A stretch of DNA of 64,000 nt from Psychrobacter raelei (GTDB lineage: Bacteria > Pseudomonadota > Gammaproteobacteria > Pseudomonadales > Moraxellaceae). Location: contig NZ_CP093310.2 in NCBI RefSeq assembly GCF_022631235.3, forward strand, positions 434,001-498,000, read 5' to 3'. The notes under the pieces were generated by a model. It was not told where the DNA came from, searched no databases, and was given only the letters and a program-made list of their open reading frames with translations. Below are positions 1 to 8,904 of this stretch, in pieces. Every line of letters begins with the position of its first letter. Position 1 is the stretch's first letter. The position numbers and the translations under genes were made by a program.

Positions 1-380
1 GAGAGGCTGCCATCACTGCCGAAGTGGCGCAGATTGGGTCCAAGCTTGGCCATAGTGATAAGTAGCGAGCTGCGTAAATCACTGCGCACTTGTAAGCTTG
101 CCTGAGTGCTGAGCAGCTCACGTCCAGTATTGAGCAGTGGGCGCAGGGCAAAGCAGATGATCAGCCCCACAAACCAGCTGCCCGACACCCCGCTTGATAA
201 CGGCACTTGATTAAAATAGTTGCTCAACCAATGGCTAAATAAACTGGCCAATAGCCACGCTTGCCACACAAATAATAAGCTGCTGATAACCGTCAGTAGC
301 CACGCCATCGTTAACGGGCGACGCACTGTATTTACCAGCTTTTTTAAAAAGTCTTTTTCGGCAGTAGAAAGTGTTGCCAT
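1..380 (-). CDS. cydD: Thiol reductant ABC exporter subunit CydD, N-terminal part (runs off the window)
   Basis: The minus strand reads from an ATG at 380 with no stop to the window edge, giving about 126 residues. CydD pairs with CydC in an inner-membrane ABC exporter of cysteine and glutathione that is needed to assemble cytochrome bd. Visible are a basic N-terminus and a first membrane helix (about residues 22-42, LLTVISSLLFVWQAWLLA), a second helix near 60-75 (FVGLIICFALRPLL), and a stretch resembling the start of the E. coli CydD coupling region (AKLGPNL). The ATP-binding half lies outside the window. It is divergent from cydAB, which supports the name. Assignment to CydD rather than CydC rests on the N-terminal resemblance and the locus. 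The upstream Shine-Dalgarno sequence is weak. Confidence 0.82.
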   Translation of the reverse strand, partial: MATLSTAEKDFLKKLVNTVRRPLTMAWLLTVISSLLFVWQAWLLASLFSHWLSNYFNQVPLSSGVSGSWFVGLIICFALRPLLNTGRELLSTQASLQVRSDLRSSLLITMAKLGPNLRHFGSDGSL

Positions 381-1037
381 AGTGTCATCAATCTTAGGTA
401 AGAAAACAGAAAGTTACTAAATACAAAACATAAAAGAGAAGGGCGTAAATTAGGTATAACATTTACCAATTATTGTAAGCTTACTGCAATCAAAAGCAAA
501 TGTAGCCACTGTGTGCTAATGTATCTAAGTTATTGATAATATAAGAGTGTAGAAAATTTAATAATTATTAGCCGAAGTCGCAGATACATAAAAGGCCAAA
601 CCAGCCCTAGCGAAACATTATATAATTATGTATTATATCCCCAGATTAATTCCATAATTAAAATATGGTTTTCAAAGAATGAGCCATTCAGCTCATTGTC
701 TGGCCAACAATCAAGTTAAGTTTCTTAAATAGTATTGATAAATATATTTTATCAGTACCCAAGCTGTATAGGCGTATAGTGTAGTAAAAGGTTTGCCTGT
801 TTACCATTTGAGTTTAGTAAGGTGAGTGGGTAATGTTTTAGTATTTTCCTGACATCTAACGATTCTGAAAGATGTTAAAAATTATGGGTAACGCAGGATT
901 GATCACTCAGTTGGTTTTTAGTGCATAGTAGGATGAGTAATTAGGGCGGATGAGCAAGGATGTGAGTGGACAGTGGGCCCTATGTTGTGCAGCTCAAATG
1001 ATGGTGTGAATTAGTCCTTCTTTTTAGGAGGTTTGGT
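381..1037. promoter_or_regulatory. Divergent cydD / cydAB control region
   Basis: This 657 bp AT-rich spacer contains no convincing gene and must hold the promoters of both divergent units. The clearest element is a perfect 7-5-7 inverted repeat, TGATAAA-TATAT-TTTATCA, at 736-754, about 285 bp before cydA. Its half-site partly resembles FNR or ArcA half-sites, but the spacing differs from the FNR consensus. A strong Shine-Dalgarno (AGGAGG) lies at about 1026-1031 before cydA. No other element could be assigned. Confidence 0.45.
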
Positions 1038-2636
1038 ATGATTACTGAACATCTCGTTGATATATCCCGCTTGCAATTTGCGGTAACAGCGCTTTACCAC
1101 TTTTTATTTGTTCCGTTAACCTTGGGTATGGTTTGGATTCTGGTGATTATGGAGTCCGTCTATGTCACAACCGGTAATCCAATCTGGAAGGACATGACCA
1201 AATACTGGGGAAAGCTCTTTGGTATTAACTTCGCTTTAGGGGTGACCACAGGGATTACCATGGAGTTCCAGTTCGGGACCAACTGGGCCTATTATTCTCA
1301 TTACGTTGGGGACATCTTCGGTGCGCCACTGGCCATTGAGGGTCTTATGGCCTTCTTCTTAGAATCTACCATGGTGGGCCTATTCTTCTTCGGTTGGGAT
1401 AGACTCTCGCGCGCTCAGCATTTGATTGTCACTATGCTAATGGCGCTTGGTACCAACTTGTCTGCGCTGTGGATCTTGATTGCCAACGGCTGGATGCAAA
1501 GCCCTGTAGGCGCATCATTTAGCTACGAAACCATGCGTATGGAGATGGACAGCTTCGCAACCATCTTATTTAACCCTGATGCCCAAAACAAATTCGTACA
1601 TACGGTATCAGCCGGTTATGTCACCGCCTCTATGTTCGTTTTATCCATCTCAGCTTTATACCTACTACGCAAACGTGACGTGCCTTTTGCCAAGCGTAGC
1701 TTTCAGGTAGCCTCAGCCTTTGGTATGGCTTCAATCTTAAGTGTTATCGTGTTGGGTGATGAATCAGGCTACTCTATTGGCGCCGCTCAGCAAACCAAGA
1801 TGGCGACCATTGAAGCCATGTGGCACACCGAGCCTGCCCCTGCGTCCTTTAACCTGATTGCAGGTATTAATGAAAAAGAGCAAAAAAACGATTGGCAAAT
1901 CCAAATTCCTTATGCGATGGGCATTATCGGTACGCGATCTTTAGATAAAGAAATCCCAGGTATTCATGAGATTAAAGAGGTCAACCGAGGCCGCATTATG
2001 AATGGGATGCAGGCAGTGGACTTACTTGAGCAGCTACGTGAAAATCCACAAGATGCCGCCTTAAAGACCCAGTTTGAAGCGGTAAAAGAAGACCTAGGCT
2101 TTGGCTTATTGCTTAAAAAATACACCGAAGATGTCACTCAAGCTACCCCTGATATGATCCAAAAAGCGGTGGATGACACCATTCCAGCGGTGAAGCCTAT
2201 GTTCTGGTCATTCCGTGGTATGGTGGGGCTAGGCTTCTTGATGCTGGCGTTATTTGCAGTGAGCATGTGGCATACCATTAAAGGCAACTTTGCAGAAAAA
2301 ACTTGGCTATTAAAGTGGGCGGTAATTATGTTGCCTGCACCTTGGATTGCCATTGAGCTTGGTTGGTTCGTGGCCGAGTATGGCCGTCAGCCTTGGACTA
2401 TTTATGGGGTACTTCCGACCTATTTATCAGTAACTAACTTCAGTGTGGCCAACGTTTATGGCTCATTGGCAGGCTTTGTCGGTTTTTATACCATCTTGCT
2501 AATTATCGAAGTCTATCTGATGGTGAAGTATGTCAAGCTAGGCCCAGCCAGTTTAGGCACCGGCCGTTATGATGGGGAAACCCCACGTAATGTGACCCCA
2601 GTGCATAGCAATAAGGAGGTCAACGATGTTATTTGA
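1038..2636 (+). CDS. cydA: Cytochrome bd ubiquinol oxidase subunit I
   Basis: CydA is the quinol-oxidising, haem-binding subunit of the high-affinity cytochrome bd oxidase in the inner membrane. The 532-residue product has the family's features: His21 in the N-terminal helix (haem b595/d ligand position), His188 in the KFVHTV segment matching the E. coli His186 ligand, and the GRQPW signature at about 449-453. Its length fits the long Q-loop type seen in E. coli (522). The start follows a strong AGGAGG site. The stop overlaps the start of cydB by 11 bases, so the two are translationally coupled. Cytochrome bd usually serves microaerobic growth and resistance to nitric oxide and cyanide. Confidence 0.97.
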   Translation: MITEHLVDISRLQFAVTALYHFLFVPLTLGMVWILVIMESVYVTTGNPIWKDMTKYWGKLFGINFALGVTTGITMEFQFGTNWAYYSHYVGDIFGAPLAIEGLMAFFLESTMVGLFFFGWDRLSRAQHLIVTMLMALGTNLSALWILIANGWMQSPVGASFSYETMRMEMDSFATILFNPDAQNKFVHTVSAGYVTASMFVLSISALYLLRKRDVPFAKRSFQVASAFGMASILSVIVLGDESGYSIGAAQQTKMATIEAMWHTEPAPASFNLIAGINEKEQKNDWQIQIPYAMGIIGTRSLDKEIPGIHEIKEVNRGRIMNGMQAVDLLEQLRENPQDAALKTQFEAVKEDLGFGLLLKKYTEDVTQATPDMIQKAVDDTIPAVKPMFWSFRGMVGLGFLMLALFAVSMWHTIKGNFAEKTWLLKWAVIMLPAPWIAIELGWFVAEYGRQPWTIYGVLPTYLSVTNFSVANVYGSLAGFVGFYTILLIIEVYLMVKYVKLGPASLGTGRYDGETPRNVTPVHSNKEVNDVI

Positions 2637-3765
2637 TTATGCAACTTTAAAATTAATCTGGTGGCTATTGGTTGGCGTATTGCTTATCGGCTTTGCCATT
2701 ATGGATGGTCACGACATGGGCGTAGGCTCCTTACTGCCTTTCGTTGGTAAAAATGATGACGAGCGCCGTGTGGTAATTAACAGTATCGGTGCTCACTGGG
2801 AAGGCAACCAAGTGTGGTTCATTACCGCCGGTGGTGCACTGTTTGCCGCTTGGCCTATGGTTTATGCTTTAGCCTTTAGTGGGTTTTATTGGGCGATGAT
2901 GGCGGTACTTTGGGCGCTGTTCTTCCGTCCTGTGGGCTTTAAATACCGCAACTTGGTCAAGGATCAAAGATGGCGTAATGCTTGGGACTGGGGTCTGTTT
3001 GTCGGCTCGTTTGTGCCAGCAGTGGTCTTTGGTGTGGCCTTCGGTAACTTATTCTTAGGCGTGCCTTTTAGCTTCGATCAAATGATGCGCTCTACCTACA
3101 CAGGTAGCTTCTTCCAGCTATTAAACCCCTTTGCTTTATTGTGTGGTCTGGTCAGTGTGACCCTATTAATCATGCAAGGCGGCGCATATTTGGCACACCG
3201 TACCGAAGGCGTTATCCAAGATCGCACGGTCAAATACGCGATGATTTCAGCGATAGTCATGGTGGTGTTGTTCGTGGGTGCAGGCGTGTGGATCCAATCT
3301 ATTGATGGCTACGCGATTACCTCTCAGATTGATCCAGCTGCTTTGGCCAATCCTTTGACCAAAGAGGTGGTGGTACAGCCGGGTGCATGGATGGCAAACT
3401 ATGCAAAATACCCAATGGCTTGGGCTTTCCCAGCACTGGGTATCATTATGCCACTATTGACCGCTGTGCTCTTAAAAGCGCGTAAGACATTGACCGCTTT
3501 TGTTACCTCAAGCTTGGCCATTGTTGGGGTTATCATGACCGCAGGCGTCTCACTATTTCCGTTTATCATGCCATCATCGACTACCCCCAATGCCAGCTTA
3601 ACCATCTGGGACAGTGTCTCAAGTCACTTAACGTTAATGGTGATGTTGTATGTCGTGGTGCTGCTACTGCCCATAGTGGTGTTCTATACCAGCTGGGCGT
3701 ATAGCGTGATGCGCGGTAAAGTAACTGTGGCCTATATTCGCGAAAACGATCACACTTCGTACTAA
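2626..3765 (+). CDS. cydB: Cytochrome bd ubiquinol oxidase subunit II
   Basis: CydB is the second integral-membrane subunit of cytochrome bd. The 379-residue length equals that of E. coli CydB. The N-terminus (WWLLVGVLLIGFAIMDGHDMGVG) carries the conserved DGxDxG-type segment, followed by GxHWEGNQVWF and about eight hydrophobic helices. An AAGGAGG site lies inside the end of cydA, and the reading frames overlap. cydX follows after 26 bases with its own ribosome site, so cydABX form one operon ending at the terminator near 4000. Confidence 0.97.
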   Translation: MLFDYATLKLIWWLLVGVLLIGFAIMDGHDMGVGSLLPFVGKNDDERRVVINSIGAHWEGNQVWFITAGGALFAAWPMVYALAFSGFYWAMMAVLWALFFRPVGFKYRNLVKDQRWRNAWDWGLFVGSFVPAVVFGVAFGNLFLGVPFSFDQMMRSTYTGSFFQLLNPFALLCGLVSVTLLIMQGGAYLAHRTEGVIQDRTVKYAMISAIVMVVLFVGAGVWIQSIDGYAITSQIDPAALANPLTKEVVVQPGAWMANYAKYPMAWAFPALGIIMPLLTAVLLKARKTLTAFVTSSLAIVGVIMTAGVSLFPFIMPSSTTPNASLTIWDSVSSHLTLMVMLYVVVLLLPIVVFYTSWAYSVMRGKVTVAYIRENDHTSY

Positions 3766-3791
3766 GCTATCTACTTATCTAGGAGAAAATT

Positions 3792-3947
3792 ATGTGGTAT
3801 TTTGCATGGATATTAGGGCTTGGATTCGCTGTGTTATTGGCGATTGTCAATGCCGTTTGGCTTGAGCATGAGCAAGGCCGCCTTGACTCTTATAAACCCA
3901 AGCCTAAACCGAGTGAAAACCCAAATTTGAACAAAACGCTTAAATAA
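3792..3947 (+). CDS. cydX: Cytochrome bd small subunit CydX
   Basis: This 51-codon reading frame starts 26 bases after cydB, behind a clear AGGAGAA ribosome site. It encodes MWYFAWILGLGFAVLLAIVN, one membrane helix with the CydX/CbdX signature (Y/W-FAWxLG near the N-terminus), followed by an acidic then lysine/proline-rich tail. CydX is a single-pass subunit that stabilises the haems of cytochrome bd. At 51 residues it is longer than E. coli CydX (37), the extra length being the KPKPKP-type cytoplasmic tail. It is easily missed because of its size. Confidence 0.92.
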   Translation: MWYFAWILGLGFAVLLAIVNAVWLEHEQGRLDSYKPKPKPSENPNLNKTLK

Positions 3948-3985
3948 GCGCTAAGCTCAAATAAAGGTTAAATCGACAAAGATAC

Positions 3986-4016
3986 AAAGTGGGCTCATCA
4001 GAGCTCACTTTTTTTT
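3986..4016 (+). terminator. Intrinsic terminator of cydABX
   Basis: An 11-bp stem (AAAGTGGGCTC with GAGCTCACTTT, one G-T pair) around an ATCA loop is followed by a run of eight T. It lies 39 bases after the cydX stop. Confidence 0.85.
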
Positions 4017-4136
4017 GTTAAGATAGTCGACATAAGTATTGATGCCCTTTTTTTCGCCCCTGTTTTTAGAACCGTAACCTTTAAAATCAAAAAAGATAAT
4101 AAGGTTTTTTTATCCATAAAATTAAGAGTGACTGTA

Positions 4137-5465
4137 ATGAGTGAGACTATGAATATAAAAATGAGTACAAAGAACGAACAACTTTTTTTGCAAGCCAAAA
4201 AACACATTCCAGGTGGGGTAAACTCTCCTGTGCGCGCTTTCGCTGGCGTGGGCGGCACACCAGTATTTATGCACAAAGCAGCGGGTAGCAAAATCTATGA
4301 TACCGAAGACAATGAGTATATTGATTATGTCGGCTCATGGGGCCCTATGATCTTGGGTCATGCCCATCCTAAAGTGATTGAAGCGGTAAAAGCTGCGGCC
4401 GATGATGGTCTAAGCTTTGGTACCCCAACCACGTTTGAGACCTCAGTGGCGGACATCATTTGTGATATCGTTCCAAGTGTTGAGATGATTCGTATGACCA
4501 GCTCTGGCACAGAGGCCACCATGAGTGCCATTCGTTTGGCTCGTGGCTACACTGGCCGTGACAAGACTGTTAAATTTGAGGGCTGTTATCATGGTCACTC
4601 AGACAGCCTATTAGTAAAAGCGGGCTCTGGCATGTTAGATATTGGCGAGCCTACCTCACAAGGGGTGCCTGCAGACTTTGCCAAGCACACCATCACCTTG
4701 CCATACAATGACCCACAAGCGATTAAAGACTGCTTTGAGAAATGGGGTGATGAGATTGCCTGTGTGATTGTTGAGCCTATTGCGGGCAACATGAACATGA
4801 TCGTACCGAGTCAAGAATTCCACGATACTTTACGTGCGCAGTGTACTCAAGGCGGCGCTGTGTTGATTTTTGATGAAGTAATGACGGGCTTTCGCGTGGG
4901 CCTAAAAGGCGCTCAAGCACACTTTGGTATTGAGCCAGATTTAACCTGTTTTGGTAAAATCATCGGTGCTGGCCTGCCAGTAGGTGCCTTTGGTGGTAAG
5001 CGTGAAATCATGGAGTGTATAGCACCTATGGGCGGCGTGTATCAAGCAGGTACGCTGTCAGGCAACCCATTGGCGATGCGTGCCGGTATCGCTATGTTTG
5101 AAGATTTAACTGTGGAAGGCTTCTATGAGGGCGTGGCTGATAAAGTCACTTATCTGGTAGAGGGTATCCAAGCGGCGGCACACAAGCATGGCATTAAGCT
5201 ACGCTCAACTAAGCTTGGCGGTATGTTTGGCCTGTTCTTCGTCAAAGATGAGGCCACGGGTGTTCCCCAAAACTTCGATGAGGTGACCGCTTGTGATATG
5301 GATAAATTTAACACCTTCTTCCATGGTATGTTAGATCGTGGTATTTATCTGGCACCATCGGCTTATGAAGTGGGCTTTATGTCTTCAAAACACACGACCG
5401 AAGACTTAGATGCGACCATCAAAGCCGCTGATGACGTGTTCGCTGAGATGTCAGCTGCGTCATAA
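4137..5465 (+). CDS. hemL: Glutamate-1-semialdehyde 2,1-aminomutase
   Basis: HemL is a PLP enzyme converting glutamate-1-semialdehyde to 5-aminolevulinate, the first committed compound of haem synthesis by the C5 route. The product has [13 protein letters not shown] near the start, the aminotransferase glycine motif [15 protein letters not shown], the FDEVMTGFR segment and the PLP lysine in [12 protein letters not shown] (about residue 274). The ATG at 4137 has an AAGAG site eight bases upstream and gives 442 residues. An in-frame GTG at 4128 and an ATG at 4161 (434 residues, closer to E. coli's 426) are alternatives. It stands alone, downstream of the cytochrome bd operon, whose haem demand it could serve. 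Confidence 0.95.
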   Translation: MSETMNIKMSTKNEQLFLQAKKHIPGGVNSPVRAFAGVGGTPVFMHKAAGSKIYDTEDNEYIDYVGSWGPMILGHAHPKVIEAVKAAADDGLSFGTPTTFETSVADIICDIVPSVEMIRMTSSGTEATMSAIRLARGYTGRDKTVKFEGCYHGHSDSLLVKAGSGMLDIGEPTSQGVPADFAKHTITLPYNDPQAIKDCFEKWGDEIACVIVEPIAGNMNMIVPSQEFHDTLRAQCTQGGAVLIFDEVMTGFRVGLKGAQAHFGIEPDLTCFGKIIGAGLPVGAFGGKREIMECIAPMGGVYQAGTLSGNPLAMRAGIAMFEDLTVEGFYEGVADKVTYLVEGIQAAAHKHGIKLRSTKLGGMFGLFFVKDEATGVPQNFDEVTACDMDKFNTFFHGMLDRGIYLAPSAYEVGFMSSKHTTEDLDATIKAADDVFAEMSAAS

Positions 5466-5537
5466 ATCGCTGATGCGCTGTTGGGCCTTTTTTGTTCTAG
5501 TCGCTTGCATGTTTTTTGCGGATTGGAATAAAAAAGG

Positions 5538-5576
5538 CCTTTTTTTTAAAGCGGTAATAGGCGCTTTGAAAAAAGG
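5538..5576 (+). terminator. Possible terminator hairpin after hemL
   Basis: The arms CCTTTTTTTTAAAGCG and CGCTTTGAAAAAAGG pair with one bulge around a short loop, followed only by ATTTTT. It is a plausible but not classic terminator for hemL. Confidence 0.4.
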
Positions 5577-5699
5577 ATTTTTGCTTAAATGTAAATGGAC
5601 TTGGCCAATTATATTAAGACTTTGGTAGAATGGGGCAAGGCTTCGTTCTAGATTGGTATAATTGGCCCATAGTGCTGATTTAAAACTGCCAAAATAGGG

Positions 5700-5733
5700 C
5701 ATGATTTAATTCAAAACATGATTTAATTCAAAA
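5700..5733. repeat. 17-bp tandem duplication
   Basis: CATGATTTAATTCAAAA occurs twice in direct succession without mismatch in the spacer before ppx. Confidence 0.9.
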
Positions 5734-5784
5734 ATAGCCACTAACTTTTAATCGTTGCATTCACTTAAGGTAAGACACCCGCCT

Positions 5785-7305
5785 ATGCCAAATAACTTTT
5801 TAGCGAATGATGAACTCATGGCGGCCATTGATATTGGCTCAAACAGCTTTCACCTTGCTATTGCTCGCTTAGATCATGGAGAGGTGCGCAAAATTGCCTC
5901 TATGTCTGAAAAAGTGCAATTGGCTGCCGGCCTGGATAAAAATAAAATCTTGAGCGAAGACGCTCAGCAGCGTGGACTAGAGTGCTTGGCCAGGTTTATG
6001 GGGCGGCTTGATTCAGTATCGCCTGATAGACTGCGTATTGTCGCCACCAACGCCTTGCGTCAGGCCAAAAACTCTGATGAATTTATCCGCCGTGCCAATG
6101 AAATCTTACCAAAGCCCATTGAAATCATTGCTGGACGAGAAGAGGCACGCTTGATCTATTTGGGTGTGTCGCACACCAATGCCAGTAGTGATAAGCGCTT
6201 GGTCATTGATATCGGTGGGGGCTCAACTGAGTTTATCATTGGTCAAGAGTTCGATCCATTATTGACCGAAAGTCTACAAATGGGCTGTGTGGCCTATACC
6301 CAGTGGTTCTTTGAGTCTGGCGATATTACCGAAAGCGCTTTTCAAGAAGCCATAGCCGATGCGCGCAAAGAGATTTTACGCATTAGCACCACCTATCAAA
6401 GAACCGGCTGGACCAGTGTGGTGGGCTCAAGCGGTACGATTAAAGCTGTGCGTAATGTCTTGGTCTCTCAAGGTTGGTCGGATGAGCAAGAGCGCATTAC
6501 CTACCAAGGTGTGAAAAACCTACAAAAGCATTTACTAAAAATTGGCCGTGTAGAAGACATTGATTTAGAAGGGGTAAAAGAGCACCGTAAAGCAGTATTC
6601 CCTGCTGGTGTGGCGGTACTGCGTGCGGCGATGAAGGTACTGGGTATTGAAACCATTGCCTACTCAGATGGGGCGCTGCGTGAAGGGGTGATGTATGATA
6701 TGCTCGGCCGCTTCGCTAGTGAAGATGTGCGTGATCGCAGTGTACAGGCATTAATTGAGCGCTATTCTGTTGATAAAAGACAAGCTCAGCGCGTGGTGAA
6801 AAGCTGTGAGAACCTCTATGATCAGACCCATGACGCTTTAGGGCTAAGCGGCGAAGACAATGACCTGCTGCGCCGCACCGCGTATTTACATGAGATTGGT
6901 CTGGCAATCAGTCATAGCGGCTATCATCATCACAGCGCCTATTTGCTGCTGCATTCAGATATTCCTGGATTCTCCCAAGTGGATCAAGGCCGAATGTCAC
7001 AGTTGGCACGCAATCACAGACGCAAACTAAAAACCGAAAATTTTGAACAAGCGCTGGAAGTAGGGGGCCCGAGTTTGGTATATTTGTGCCTCTTATTAAG
7101 GCTGGCCGTGTTGGTACATCGTAGCCGTAATGATCTAGATAAAAGTGCGCTCAAACTGACAGTTATTGATAAAAATCACTGGCAAGTTAGTGTAGAATCG
7201 GACTCCGAAGATTATGCGTTACTGGTATTTGATCTAAAAGACGATATTGATCAATTTAAAAAGTGGGGCGTTGAGCTTAGTGTGACTTGTGCTGGCGCCT
7301 ACTAA
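5785..7305 (+). CDS. ppx: Exopolyphosphatase (Ppx/GppA family)
   Basis: Ppx removes terminal phosphates from polyphosphate; the family also includes pppGpp phosphatase GppA. The N-terminal actin-like fold shows AAIDIGSNSFHLAIARL, then EEARLIYLGV and the phosphate loop VIDIGGGSTEFIIG, and GSSGTIKA. The C-terminal half has the HD-like LHEIGLAISHSGYHHHSAYLL. The 506 residues align along their length with E. coli Ppx (513) and match it better than GppA, so Ppx is preferred. An upstream in-frame TTG at 5755 would add 10 residues; the ATG at 5785 fits the family better. The Shine-Dalgarno before it (AAGG, 14 bases away) is weak. Confidence 0.93.
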   Translation: MPNNFLANDELMAAIDIGSNSFHLAIARLDHGEVRKIASMSEKVQLAAGLDKNKILSEDAQQRGLECLARFMGRLDSVSPDRLRIVATNALRQAKNSDEFIRRANEILPKPIEIIAGREEARLIYLGVSHTNASSDKRLVIDIGGGSTEFIIGQEFDPLLTESLQMGCVAYTQWFFESGDITESAFQEAIADARKEILRISTTYQRTGWTSVVGSSGTIKAVRNVLVSQGWSDEQERITYQGVKNLQKHLLKIGRVEDIDLEGVKEHRKAVFPAGVAVLRAAMKVLGIETIAYSDGALREGVMYDMLGRFASEDVRDRSVQALIERYSVDKRQAQRVVKSCENLYDQTHDALGLSGEDNDLLRRTAYLHEIGLAISHSGYHHHSAYLLLHSDIPGFSQVDQGRMSQLARNHRRKLKTENFEQALEVGGPSLVYLCLLLRLAVLVHRSRNDLDKSALKLTVIDKNHWQVSVESDSEDYALLVFDLKDDIDQFKKWGVELSVTCAGAY

Positions 7306-7357
7306 TCCATCAAACATCACACTATAAAATAATATAATTATAATTTAAGGATAAATC

Positions 7358-8164
7358 ATGAGTTCTGTTTGGGAAAGTGTTGGACTGGCAAGGCATGCAA
7401 AGCGCCCGCTATTTTTAGACTATGTGAGTCAGCTATTTACTGAGTTTGATGAGCTGCATGGCGACCGCGCTTTTGCTGATGATAGAGCCGTTATAGGCGG
7501 GCTGGCCCGTTTTAATGGTGAGCCGGTATTAATTATCGGTCAACATCGAGGTCGCAGCACCCGTGAGCGTATCGCCCACAACTTCGGTATGGCCTATCCT
7601 GAAGGCTATCGTAAGGCCATTCGCTTAGTCAAGCTTGCTGAGCGCTTCAACCTACCCGTAATGACCTTTATCGATACCCAAGGTGCTTATCCGGGTGTGG
7701 GTGCTGAAGAGCGCGGTCAGGCTCAGGCCATTGCCGAGAGTATTGCCACTTTTAGTAGTCTAAAGACGCCAATTATTGTCACCATTATTGGTGAAGGTGG
7801 CTCAGGTGGTGCATTGGCTATTGGTGTGGGTGATAAGGTAAATATGCTTGAGCACAGTATTTACTCGGTCATCTCACCAGAGGGCTGTGCTTCTATTTTA
7901 TGGAAAACTGCCGAAAAAGCCCCTGAAGCTTCTGAAGCACTGAAGCTCAATGCAAGTAACTTGTATAATATGGGCTTGATTGATGCCATTATTCCAGAAG
8001 GGGAAGGCGCGCATGTTGATGCCAAACCAGTTATGGAAAAATTACAAAAACTGCTTACTGAGCAGTTAGCAGAGCTAAAACAGCTAGACAGTGTCAGCTT
8101 AGTTGAGCAGCGTTATCAGCGTTTAAAAGGCTTTGACTCTACTTTAAATTTAGTAGAAGGCTAA
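7358..8164 (+). CDS. accA: Acetyl-CoA carboxylase carboxyltransferase subunit alpha
   Basis: AccA with AccD transfers the carboxyl group from carboxybiotin to acetyl-CoA, giving malonyl-CoA for fatty-acid synthesis. The crotonase-type core is well conserved: [77 protein letters not shown] and [15 protein letters not shown]. At 268 residues it lacks about 50 N-terminal residues found in E. coli AccA (319), beginning instead just before the ARHPxRP-like segment (ARHAKRP). Short AccA proteins of this kind are, to my knowledge, usual in Moraxellaceae. An AAGGATAA site precedes the ATG. The unit ends at the terminator near 8300. Confidence 0.96.
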   Translation: MSSVWESVGLARHAKRPLFLDYVSQLFTEFDELHGDRAFADDRAVIGGLARFNGEPVLIIGQHRGRSTRERIAHNFGMAYPEGYRKAIRLVKLAERFNLPVMTFIDTQGAYPGVGAEERGQAQAIAESIATFSSLKTPIIVTIIGEGGSGGALAIGVGDKVNMLEHSIYSVISPEGCASILWKTAEKAPEASEALKLNASNLYNMGLIDAIIPEGEGAHVDAKPVMEKLQKLLTEQLAELKQLDSVSLVEQRYQRLKGFDSTLNLVEG

Positions 8165-8238
8165 ATTAACTGACGCCATGTGATGACAGCCCATCTGCTT
8201 AAGCAAAAGTGAGGTCACAGGCTTTTTTACGGTATTAA

Positions 8239-8272
8239 CATTAGGGTATTAATATCATTAGGGTATTAATAT
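8239..8272. repeat. 17-bp tandem duplication after accA
   Basis: CATTAGGGTATTAATAT is repeated twice without mismatch, with a degenerate third copy just before (GGTATTAACATTAG). Confidence 0.9.
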
Positions 8273-8287
8273 ATAGTTAGATGCGTT

Positions 8288-8316
8288 AAGACAGGCTTAG
8301 GCCTGTCTTTTTTTTT
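8288..8316 (+). terminator. Intrinsic terminator of accA
   Basis: The stem AAGACAGGC / GCCTGTCTT with a TTAG loop is followed by about eight T. The IS insertion lies just downstream of it. Confidence 0.9.
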
Positions 8317-8400
8317 GCCTAAAAACCCGTGTTAGAGTAATAATACCAATTCTAAGAAATAAGGTACAATACAACCAACTCAACAACATAATAGAATCAT

Positions 8401-8904
8401 ATGCCGAAAAAGACCCCTAGAAATCATAAACTCACAGACCACGATTTTCTGCAATTGTCTAAAACAGAAGGCAAGGCCAGAGCGCGAATCAGACTACTCA
8501 TGCTGCATCAACTGAGTCAAGGTCATCCTATAGCGACCGTCGCAGAGAACTTTGGCTATAACCCTAGAAGCGTCTATACCATAAGAAGGAAATACTGGTT
8601 GCATGGTATCACTAGTGTCTATGACGCAGCTGGCAGAGGCAGAAAGAGTCTTTTAGCAGAAAAAGACATAGAACCATTCAAACAAGCGATAGTAGAAGCT
8701 CAGCAGCAAAGAGGTGGTGGTAGGCTCACCGCAAAAGACATCGCACAAATCGCCAAGGAGCAATTTAACGCCAACTATACCCCTAAAGCGATCTACCCTC
8801 TCATGAAACGTATTGGTATGAGCTGGATATCTGCGCGTAGTCAGCATCCTAAGGCAGATCCTAAAGTTATGGAGGCATATAAAAAAACTTCCTTGAGCAG
8901 GTAA
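8401..8904 (+). CDS. IS630-family transposase, N-terminal frame (OrfA)
   Basis: This 167-residue frame encodes the DNA-binding half of the transposase: a helix-turn-helix region (about residues 35-62, GHPIATVAENFGYNPRSVYTIRRKY) and a second winged-helix-like part (about 100-145, TAKDIAQ...KAIYPLMKRIGMSW). It ends shortly after a run of seven A at 8881-8887. Slipping back one base there joins it to the downstream frame and would give a single protein of about 352 residues, the normal size for this family. If no slippage occurs the OrfA product ends with KKTSLSR. It would bind the inverted repeats of its own element. Confidence 0.9.
   Translation: MPKKTPRNHKLTDHDFLQLSKTEGKARARIRLLMLHQLSQGHPIATVAENFGYNPRSVYTIRRKYWLHGITSVYDAAGRGRKSLLAEKDIEPFKQAIVEAQQQRGGGRLTAKDIAQIAKEQFNANYTPKAIYPLMKRIGMSWISARSQHPKADPKVMEAYKKTSLSR

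Larger units (their letters stand above)
5466..5784. other. Spacer between hemL and ppx with hairpin, inverted repeat and tandem duplication
   Basis: This 319 bp region holds no gene I can support. It contains a hairpin at 5538-5576, a perfect 11-bp inverted repeat at 5603-5613 / 5657-5667 (GGCCAATTATA and its complement), and a 17-bp direct tandem duplication at 5700-5733. A TATAAT at 5657-5662 within the right arm could be a -10 element for ppx. Confidence 0.5.
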
